23,965 bases of DNA, from NCBI RefSeq assembly GCF_000611645.1, contig NW_014013307.1, positions 6,967-30,931 on the forward strand, in the 5' to 3' direction. Positions within the stretch are counted from its first letter, which is position 1; each line of letters starts with the position of its first letter. Source of the stretch: Monoraphidium neglectum. Lineage: Eukaryota > Chlorophyta > Chlorophyceae > Sphaeropleales > Selenastraceae. Position numbers and translations under genes: made by a program. The notes beneath the pieces are model-generated. The model searched no databases and had not been told where the DNA came from. It saw only the letters and a list, made by a program, of their open reading frames with translations. This document shows positions 1 through 8,180 of this stretch, piece after piece.

Positions 1-932
1 CCCCCAGGTCGTGACCGCGCCCTACGACCCGCGCTTCCCAGCGACCAACCAGGCCCGCCACTGCTTTGTGCGCTACAACGAGTACTACAAGTGAGGCGCG
101 GGGGCGGGGGGGCATGCCTGAGGCTGCAGCGCGTGTGAATGGGGGTGCAAAGGGTGCGCACCTGCCAGGGCTGCGCCATGCTTGTGGCGTACCTTGTGCA
201 GCGCTGGGGTCATACACAGGACCCCTGTCGCTGCCGCTGACTTCAACTACGCCTTTTTCTGGCTCAATGTGGTGTACCCGTGTGCTGCCGTGCCGCCGCG
301 CCGCGGCAGGTGCGTGTTTGAGCGCGGCACCGAGGCGGACCGCTGCAACTTCTACAAGCGCGCCTACGAGAGCATGTGCCCCGCGGACTGGGTGGGTATG
401 GCAGCGCTGCTCTTCTTTCGTTGGTTCTCGCATGCCGAACGCGTCAGATAGCCCGCCGTTTCCCGAGCTGGGCACGCCGGGCCGCTCGGTCCGCTGTGGG
501 TGAGGTGGGCGGCTGGCGTTGGAGGGGCTTGCGGCCTTTTTTTCTGGCCGCCTGGACGGCTCGTCCACGCTGGGTTTCAACATCGCCCCTAAACCGCCAC
601 GCACCTCAACGGCTGGCGCCGTCAGGTGGAGGAGTGGGAGGAGCTCCGCGAGAAGGGCCTCTGGTGGGTGGCGCCTCCTGCGCGCCAGCCCCCTCCTGCA
701 CGCCAGAGCCTGCTCGCATGCCGGCCCGCCTGCACGCGTCTTTGTTGCCGCCATGGACTTCTGCGGCTGCGGCGATGGCGCATGCGCCCGTCCTACGTGA
801 CGCGCTGCCTGCAATGTGTTGCCTGTAGCGGCCAGGTTGCCGGCCCGTCCCTCTCTGCTCCTGGCGATCTCCTCACATCCGCTTCGCCTCGGCGGCTTCG
901 TCGACTCACACTGCAGGATGGGCAAGTACTAA
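1..932 (+). CDS. COX6B: Cytochrome c oxidase subunit VIb (3' part; gene starts before the window)
   Basis: Small subunit on the intermembrane-space side of mitochondrial complex IV, where the family helps hold the oxidase dimer. Visible exons: about 8-90 (it may run in frame from the window edge), 310-391, 626-663 and 917-932 (TAA). All junctions are GT-AG and keep phase. The joined frame contains TAPYDPRFPATNQARHC, then a CX9C pair (CFVRYNEYYKC, joined across intron 1), then a CX10C pair (CNFYKRAYESMC), then PADWVEEWEELREKG and the end LWMGKY. CX9C followed by CX10C is the family signature, which forms the disulfide-linked helical hairpin. The last exon supplies only the end of a Trp codon plus MGKY. 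The N-terminus lies upstream and is not visible. Introns are 219, 234 and 253 nt. Identification is firm; exon 1's left edge is not. Confidence 0.9.
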
Positions 933-1730
933 GCGCGCGACGCATGGTGCACCGCAGCACCAGTTGGCTCGGTAGCAAGAACGTTCGCGGCGAAGCTCGG
1001 CTGCCATGTCAGCAAGCATGTTGGTAGCTGAGGCGCGCGCCTTTGTCGCCGGTGCGTAGCTGGGGGCACACCGTGCCCAGGCGCGCCGCCTGCCTCAGAT
1101 TGGGGGCCTACCCTCCCCAAGGCTTAACTGCAACGTGTTGTTGACCACCGCGAGGCTTTCCGCCCAAGCTTGACATGTGGCTTTGCGGGTAACACAGATC
1201 GCCGTGGTGGCGTTGATTCATGCGCGTGGCGCCAGCGCGTCGATGGTGAGGGGTTCAACAACAAAATTTGGCAACAGGGCAAACAGCGGCTGACACTGGC
1301 AACGTCCCCGACGGGCGTGATGCTGCGCATGCTTTCACAAGTGCGTAAGCAAATGCCAGTGTATACCTACAACTTTGCACAGTCTTGCACAGCAGCAGCC
1401 CCACGCAGCACACGCGCCCGATTCCATCCCATGTTTTCCCAAAGGGTCGGGGAGACTCTGGCAGTGCCGCCAGGTGGCAACGCTGCTGAACTGCCCAGGA
1501 GGTGTTCTCAAGTCTAAGATAAACCCTATTCAACGTGATTTCACCATCTTAGAAGCCACCCTTGAACGAACACGCAAGGAATCCCAGCGGGTGAGGAGTT
1601 ACCACCTGTGATCTCCCGCCAGAACTGGAAAGCCGGCATGTAACATAACGTGCAAAATTAACTCTGGTCCTGTTTGTTGATTGCAACATTCAACCCCGTA
1701 CCCAGAGGACCAGTGCTTGCCACGGCAACC
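933..1730. other. Intergenic: COX6B 3' UTR and upstream region of the next gene
   Basis: No exon chain with family similarity was seen on either strand. Both flanking genes point right, so this stretch should hold the COX6B 3' UTR and the promoter of the gene starting at 1731. A TGTAA motif at 1639-1643 is the clearest poly(A)-signal candidate, although it would imply a long 3' UTR. Base composition becomes less GC-rich from about 1500 to 1700. Confidence 0.5.
1639..1643 (+). terminator. Putative poly(A) signal TGTAA
   Basis: TGTAA is the usual green-algal polyadenylation signal. It lies about 700 nt past the COX6B stop and 90 nt before the next start codon. Five-base motifs occur often by chance, so transcript data would be needed to confirm it. 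Confidence 0.3.
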
Positions 1731-3730
1731 ATGCAGACCCTTGCCCGCACCAGCCGCGTGGTCGCGCCTCTCGCGCGTGCCAAGGGTCTATCAACTGTTG
1801 CGAAGCCGTTCCAGAGCTTGGCAGTGTCGCGCAAGGTGGGTCACTAGCACGCGTCACGACGACCACGACTCGGCACCACGAAGCGTTCATGGACGAGTTT
1901 GGTATGGAAGGACGCTAGTCAACCTTACAGAGTGTTCCGTGGAGAGACGGGCCCCTGAAGCGGCCCGTTTACGCTCAGCGGCTCGAGACAGTTGCCATCA
2001 TGCGCGAGCTGTGCTCTCACCTCGTCACAATCCGGCCAACCTCACCCACCTCGGCGACCCCGGCGCCCCGACAGGTGGCGGCGCCGCTCCACGCCGCAAC
2101 CAATGACGCGGCCGCCTCAGCCAGTGAGCTCGCCGACAAGGCGGCCGCGAAGGCCAAGGAGGCCGCGTCTGTCGCGGTGGACAAGGCCAAGGAGACGGCC
2201 ACCAAGCTGAAGGGCGCCCTCAACCAGGCCACCCTGGACGTGGACATCAGCCAGTTTTGTGAGCACGCATCCAGCCAGCATCCCAGCATCCCCCTTGTGC
2301 CCCCCCCCTCGCCTGGCCGTGCAGTGCCCGGAGGTGTGGAGCGCGGGCTCCCAAGCCGCGCGCAAGACGGGCGAGCCGCATCGCAGCGCCCGCAGCTGGC
2401 GCCCGTGCCCCTTCCCTCTCATGCAGCGCACCGCGATCCCTGCCCTCCACCCTCAACCACCCAGTGAAGTTCAACTTTGCGGCCCAGGTGGCGCTCACCG
2501 CGGTCTCATGGTTTGTCGTGTTCACCACCTCCCACGCCAACATCGTCAAGGTGCGGCCGGCCCCACCCCTCAGCCGGCCCAGCAAATGCCGAAAGCGTTG
2601 CGCATGGCCAGCCTGTTGTGCTGCTCGCCCCATTTCGCAGAGAAAGGAAGACGCCCTGGCTGCTTGCAATTATCGTCGCGCCGAGGGTGGCTGTCGAGAC
2701 CTCGCTGCCTCACCTCACAGCCTCGACGCCTGTCGCGCGCGTGCGTGTGTGTGTTCACACGTCAGGGCACGTCGGTGAACCCTGTGGCGCTTATCCTGCT
2801 GGTGGGCGTGGCCCTGGCCGGCTACAGCGCCTACCTGTCCTTCACCTACCTGACTAAGGCCAAGAAGGAGGGACTGGGAGCCCTGGACGGCTGGGCGCAA
2901 CTCAACGCGTTCTACGAGCACGCCACGTGGGTGCCTGGGGCGCAACCCGAAGGTTGCCGCGACCCTCTGCTTGCTAGCTGCGGCGCGGGCCAGCGGCTTG
3001 CCTGCTGGCATTCTCGCACCCGCGATTGCCGTCCGGCAGGGAACGGCGACGGTGCGAGCAGCAGTGCGTGCATCCTCGCGGTCGTACCCTCGGCGCCGGG
3101 TGATGGAGCCTGCTCATCCACCTGGCAGCTGCTGTGCCAGCGGCAGGGCAACCCACGAGCAGAGCGGTGCTGTTGGACCTGAACAAACACACAAGCACGC
3201 ACGCTGCGGCGCGCTCCTCCCCCCCCCCCCCGTGCCCACCTTACCCGAAAGCACCCGCTCTACTCTGCCCCCTCAGCTTCAACTTTATCGGCGCCGCCGC
3301 CGCGATCCTGGCGCTCTTCGCCTCCGTCGGCACGCTGCTGGTGCAGTCCCAGAGCAGCTTCGCCACCGAGGCGCTGGCGCAGGCGGCCGGCAACGTCGTG
3401 CTGGCGCACCTGGTGTCGCTGGCGTTCCTGACGGTGCTGACCCGCAAGATCGTGGGGGCCTACGAGAAGGTGCGGGGCAGCTGCCACCTTCCCCCTGCCA
3501 TGTCCGCTGTTGGGACGGCTCCGTGGTTCAGGGTAGCTTGCAAATTCTTGCTATGGTAGGGGCCAGGCTGACCAATTGTGACCCATGATTATTCCCTTAT
3601 TTGCTAGCCCAACAAACCGACCCAACCGTCCTCCCTGCACCTACCCATCCGCTGCACTGCCGCCGACCGCCTGCAGCTGGCAGCGTGGTCCACCGAATTC
3701 AAGAACTCAATCGCCAAGCTGGGCGCATGA
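1731..3730 (+). CDS. Organelle-targeted four-helix membrane protein, DUF3611-like
   Basis: Six exons: 1731-1835, 2075-2258, 2465-2550, 2766-2926, 3277-3469, 3677-3730 (TGA), giving 260 residues. All introns are GT-AG and phase-consistent. The start is the first ATG, in an ACCATG context. Residues 1 to about 45 are basic, hydroxylated and acid-free, like a chloroplast or mitochondrial presequence. Next comes a charged Ala/Lys helix (DKAAAKAKEAA, DKAKETATKLK), then four hydrophobic segments: AAQVALTAVSWFVVF, NPVALILLVGVALAGYSAYL, FNFIGAAAAILALFASVGTL and NVVLAHLVSLAFLTVLTRKI. The third and fourth segments, with SVGTLL and an AH-containing helix ending in Arg/Lys-Ile, resemble the C-terminal half of DUF3611 proteins of cyanobacteria and plastids as I recall them. 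The family function is unknown to me. Other four-helix organelle proteins remain possible. The gene structure is better supported than the family name. Confidence 0.6.
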
Positions 3731-3918
3731 CGCCGCCACACCCGACACCTCATTGCGCGCCACCTGGCGCGGTCTGCTCCTCTCTGGGAGCGCTGGGGCC
3801 CCTGAGGCTCCCTTCTTTGCTGGGCCGGCCCTGCATCCACTGTGCTAGCCCCTGACCTGCAAGGGACACGACGAGTTTGGCTGCATCCCAAAAAAATACA
3901 AGGCGAGCTTGACGAGGG

Positions 3919-4022
3919 ACACACACACGTGCACACACATGGACATCACATGCACACGTATGCAACCACATGCAAACACTTCACACGCGCACACCTAAAC
4001 TCATACACACTCACACACGCGT
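3919..4022. repeat. CA-rich imperfect simple repeat
   Basis: About 100 bases consist mostly of CACA units interrupted by CG, TG and AT dinucleotides. It is an imperfect microsatellite-type tract with alternating purines and pyrimidines. It lies in the 3' flank between two convergent genes. Confidence 0.75.
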
Positions 4023-4093
4023 GATGACATCAAAATCCTTGAACCTGCGAGCGCATACTATGTGATGAGCAAGCGCGCCATCGCGCGTCTGGC

Positions 4094-4098
4094 TGTAA
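4094..4098 (+). terminator. Putative poly(A) signal TGTAA
   Basis: A TGTAA motif 364 nt past the stop of the DUF3611-like gene, just after the CA-rich tract. It is plausible as that gene's poly(A) signal but unproven. Confidence 0.3.
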
Positions 4099-4597
4099 CT
4101 ACACGTTGACAATGTTGTGGCCAGCCGTAGCTGCCATGCGTGGTGAACGCGTCCTGACAGCAGCAGCCTTGCAGGCAAAAACCTCTGGGGTAATGCCGTG
4201 AGCCGTGTGAACCTTGGCAGACGCAGTACGGCGTGGTGGCTGCACGGAAGCTTAGCAGCCGATTGCATGAATGCTTCTGTTGGTGTGCTGCCCTCCGAGC
4301 CTGTTGCTTGTGCCAAGCCAATCAAAGAAACTCCCACGCGCAGAGCAGACACGCGACGTCTGTGTCTGGCCGCTGTGGCAGGCAGCGGTCATGAGGCTGC
4401 GGGCGCCGACAGTGCAACGCGGCCGATCACGTTCTCTTAATGTTGCTGAATGCAGTGGCTTCATAATCGGCGCATTTCGGTGATGAACCCAACGAACTCA
4501 GCTGGATCCTCACTAATTCAAGACCACAATTCACACAGATGCTGCGCGCCGGGAATTACCCCTGGGAATTCATGACTCCACAAAGAATATACGGTTA

Positions 4598-5981
4598 CTA
4601 GGTTGGATGCCCTTCATCCACAGGCAATTCCCAGCAGCAAGCAAACTCAAACGATGCCACCTTGGCTTGCCGCGCCGCATCGGCCCTGGCAGCACCGCCT
4701 CCACGGGGCCCCTCAGCTGCTACAGCACCTTGGAGCGCCGCTCCGCCCCCGCCATCGCCGCCGCCGCCGCCGCCTCCGCCGCGACCCACACCTGGCAGCC
4801 GCAGGATCATCGCCTCTGGTGCAGCCATGCCGGCTGCTTGGTATGCCACGCCAAACGCCGGAGACGTGTGTGCCGCCGCCATCTCCACGCGCAGGCGCCC
4901 ACGCCCGCCCTGCTGCGCGCCTGCCGCAGCGGGTGCATCCTCGCTGCGGCTGGGGCTGTCGCCAACGCATCCGCCGTCGTGGCCTGAAAGCGGTGGTGGT
5001 GAACTCTGCACCACCCTGGCCATGAGTATGCCACACTCGATCGCCTCGGGCCCCTGCACAGCAAAGCGGCAAGCGCCAAGCGGCCGCAACCCAAGTAGGA
5101 TGCTCAGCTGCTGCCGCGTCTGCCCAATACGGCCTTGGCTCGGCAAGACACTGCATTACGTGTGCACATCAAGGTTGCACCCTGCGCCATGTGGCCACAC
5201 AACCGCCGCTTCCTCGCTATCTCATTTTTTGGCTTACTTGACACATCCCCCAACGCCCGCCCTCCGAGGCCCCACGCCCCCACCTGTGTCATCGTGGCCT
5301 GCAGCAAGGCGGCGGCCGTGGCCGCGGGGCCCTCGTCCCCCAGCAGCTGCGCGCGGGCCGCGCAGGACCTGGCAAGTGTGGCGCGTATGATGGCCTCCCC
5401 CAAGCCGGATATGCTGACCGCCACGCCTGGAGCGCAAGGGTGAGGGTTTAGGGTTTAGGGCGAGGCGAACTTTACGTCCACGTTGCTGCAGAGCGAAGTG
5501 GACCCCGTACAAACCGCACAGCCTCCGACAGCCAGGCGCATGCCGGGCAGGCTTCCTGACGAAGTGCCTTCAGAAGAGCATTCGCTGCAGGAATACTGGG
5601 TGCGACACAGGTACCGCGACAGGGCCCCGCTCGCCCAACACACGGCCGCAGGCGTCGCCCTGCCGCGCACCTGGCGCGCCGTCGAGCCCCCCAGCCGGGT
5701 CCTCCGCCCAGCAGCCGCAGCCGTGAACCGCCGCCTCCCCAACACGGCCCTCCGCCTTCATGGCCAGGCCGCCAGAAGACACGCCCGCCGCCACCGCGCC
5801 GCGGGGGCCGACCACGATGCAGCCCACTGTGTCGCACACATCTCCTATGCGCCGCGGGGGCGGTGCCTCGTCCCCGCTGGCCGCGCCCTCGGCGGCCTCA
5901 GGTGTGTGCTGGGCGGCCGCGGTGGCGGCGCCGTGCCGTCGTCGCTGATTCTGATGGTACAGGTTGTTGTTGTTGTGCTGC

Positions 5982-6021
<40 letters not shown>

Positions 6022-7281
6022 CCTGCTGCTCGTCCTGGCAGCCGTTGATGATGCCCGTCGCTGCGGGCCCCACCCGAGGGCGCTTGATCGGGCGGATCTC
6101 CTCCCCAGCCTCTGCGCCCTCTTGGCATCCCGCTGCGCCATCGACCTCCCCCGCTGAGTCGCCATGACCGTCCTCCTTGACTTCACCATGCTGCTGCTGC
6201 TGCTGCTGGTGCTGGTACTGCTGCTGCTGCTCCTGCATAAGCTGTGCGTGCTGCCCTCCAGCCTCCCGCAGCATCCTGCTGTAGCGCCGCCAGGCAGCAG
6301 ATGCTGCAGGGCTGATCAGCCACTGCGGTGGGCGGTTGCAGGCGTGGCGCGCAGGGGCGTCAGGCCCGGGCTACAGCTCATGGCCCGCTTGCGGCCAAGG
6401 CAGTCGCACCAGGCAAAGGCACAGGGTTGCATTTTTTGTCAAGCTCCCTCATTTCATTGCCACCGCTGGCCACTCCTGCGCTCGCCCTCGCACCGTCGCG
6501 GCTGAGTGAGCGCTCGGTGCGGCCTCCAGCCCACGCGACAGTGCCCAGCGCCGAACGGCGTCCCCTACCAGGAACCTGCGCCCGACATCGCGTTTTAGTT
6601 GTGCGTTGAGTCAAAAGGCGCAAGCTGGCTCAACCAGCACACGTACCTCAAACGTGGTGCCTCGCATAGACTCATACATCAGCGGCATTCAGCCACATTA
6701 CCGTGTGCACACTCAATGGGAAATGCATGAATGGATAGCAAGTGCAGAGCCGTTTTTTGCTCACATCGGGCGCACCAGCCCCAGCGGCAGGGGCAGCCGC
6801 GACTCCTCGGCAACAAGCGCAGCCGCGGCGCCCGGGTGGCGCACGCCCGGCGCCGCCCCGACCGCGCCGAACGCGCCGTCGCCGGCCATGACGCTGGCGT
6901 CGCACTCCACATGGCCCGCGATGTTGAGGTTTGAGCCAGACCCGGCGTTGGTGAGGGGGCTGTCCTGCGTGCGCGGCACCGCAGTTTGAGGCAGCAGCAC
7001 CGCGCCACGCGCAGACTCCGTGACGCTGGGGCAGGCAGCAAGCTAGGCCATTGCCTGACCGATGTTGAATGTGCTTCGTATGCTAAGCAGAGGTTTCCAC
7101 CCACCTCCAACATACGAAGGGCAGCCACCACGGCGCCAAGCTCGCTTCGGCCGGCGACGAGCGCCGTTGTCGCCGCCGAGATCGCTTCGCACATCAGGCG
7201 CTTGTAGGCGCTCTCCTTGGAGGGTGAATGCCACCCTGCCCCCACATGCACGGCCACGAGGCAGGGCAGGGCGGTGTCCAT
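4598..7281 (-). CDS. TASP1: Taspase 1-like threonine endopeptidase with Gln-rich insert
   Basis: Ntn-hydrolase of the asparaginase-2 family. Taspases self-cleave before a catalytic Thr and then cut nuclear regulators after Asp. Exons in coding order: 7281-7105, 6964-6765, 6575-6494, 6322-5671, 5426-5284, about 5110-4598 (TAG); all GT-AG, phases consistent, 588 residues. Motifs: HVGAGWHS near residue 11; LEDSPLTNAGSGSNLN about 58-73; VECDASVMAGDGAFGAVGA; FLVGDAVRRWA from 127; the autoprocessing site GDVCDTVGCIVV with Thr near 318; AAGVSSGGLAMK; GRVGEAAVHGCGCWAED; AVSISGLGE; C-terminal VEMAAAHTS and MILRLPG. The linker before the Thr is much longer than in animal taspase (about 420 residues in total). 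It carries two Gln tracts (about 184-197 and 252-268), NNNN, and basic clusters (IKRPRV, RRR) that could be nuclear signals. A Gly-rich tail follows residue 528. Exact starts of exons 1 and 6 are less certain. Confidence 0.85.
5443..5460. repeat. Short telomere-like motif (TTTAGGG units) in an intron
   Basis: The plus strand reads AGGGTTTAGGGTTTAGGG, two units of the plant-type telomere repeat plus flank. It lies in the taspase-like gene's fourth intron, where it reads CCCTAAA, starting 17 nt before the CAG acceptor. It is too short and internal to be a chromosome end. It also resembles the plant telo-box element. Confidence 0.6.
5963..6033. repeat. CTG/CAG microsatellite encoding Gln/Asn in the taspase-like gene
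   Basis: Plus-strand (TTG)4, GTG, (CTG)7, TTG, (CTG)6, CTC, (CTG)2, CTC. Read on the coding minus strand it gives EQQE, fourteen Gln, His and four Asn. A single CAA interrupts the CAG run. The length is likely to vary between strains. Confidence 0.9.
6189..6237. repeat. Second CTG/CAG microsatellite in the taspase-like gene
   Basis: An imperfect CTG tract on the plus strand. It encodes QEQQQQYQHQQQQQQH on the minus strand, near residues 183-198 of the taspase-like protein. Confidence 0.85.
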
Positions 7282-7495
7282 TTCCAGGTGAAGAAAAAAG
7301 CTGATCACCAGAAGACCTGGACCTTGGCTTAGTCACTCTCATTGCATGGACGCGAAATATACAGCGCAATTCAATATGCGATCAAGCTGAGGTTGCTGTG
7401 AACCCTCGCCGATAGTCGTTTGCAACCTAGGGCGGACCGCTCCCTGCCGTGCGAATCACCAGGACTCCCGTTGTCTATAGCGCGGAGGCAAAGCA
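7282..7495. promoter_or_regulatory. Short divergent (bidirectional) promoter region
   Basis: Only about 214 bp separate the start codons of the leftward taspase-like gene (7281) and the rightward FtsH-like gene (7496), so both promoters and both 5' UTRs must lie here unless there are upstream noncoding exons. An AT-rich patch with a TATA-like element (AAATATACA, 7355-7363) sits mid-way. No other element could be assigned. Confidence 0.55.
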
Positions 7496-8054
7496 ATGCA
7501 GCTTGGAGCAATGAGAGCGCTTTCTGCCGCGCAATGTGTCCCATGCGCAGCGCAGCGCCGGCAGATGCTCTCTCCGTTGCCGATGCACCACACGGCTGGG
7601 GCGGCGCGCCGCCGCATGCGCAGCCGCCCTGCCGCAGCCAATGACCCACAACGCGTCGAGCCACCGCAGCGACCTCTGCAGCCGCCCACATCAGGTAGTG
7701 ACAGCAGCAACAGCAACGGCGACGACGACAGCGGAGCTGCACGGGGCCCTCCTCGCATCCTCCAGTGGCTGCGCCGCCGCCTCGGCCTCGCCGGCGAGCG
7801 GCGGCGCCTCAGCCCCGCCGTCACGCGCGCACTGGCGTACCTGCGGATCGTCCTGCTCGGCTGCGCCAGCGCGCTGCTGTTCACGAGCCTGCGCACGTAC
7901 GCCGCTGCCAGGGCGCGCACGGCGCCACGGGAAGTGCTGTACTCTGATTTCGTGAGCCTCGTCGACCAGCGGCGCGTGCGCGCGGCGCGGCTGGAGGCGG
8001 GGACAGGCAAGGTGTTTTTTGATATCAACCTGCCCCAAGTGGCGGCGCCGGCAG

Positions 8055-8086
<32 letters not shown>

Positions 8087-8147
8087 GCGCAGGGGGTGCA
8101 ACAACAGCAGCAGCAGCAGCAGCAGCAGGGCAAGCAGCAGAACACCA

Positions 8148-8180
<33 letters not shown>

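Larger units (their letters stand above)
3731..4597. other. Convergent intergenic region with a CA-rich tract
   Basis: This separates a rightward gene ending at 3730 from a leftward gene ending at 4598, so it should contain two 3' UTRs. I found no convincing coding exon. It holds a CA-rich low-complexity stretch (about 3919-4022) and a TGTAA at 4094-4098 that could end the rightward transcript. Confidence 0.5.

Noticed and set aside
5443..5460. Chromosome end or telomere
   Set aside because: Only two repeat units, inside an intron, with coding exons on both sides.
5483..6157. Plus-strand open frame with long Leu and Val runs, resembling membrane segments
   Set aside because: It is the complement of the taspase Gln/Asn tracts (CTG reads as Leu). 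The minus strand shows conserved enzyme motifs and proper splice phases there.
8057..8179. Regularly spaced repeats as a possible CRISPR or tandem regulatory array
   Set aside because: It is a trinucleotide CAG microsatellite in a coding frame, with no unique spacers of CRISPR length.
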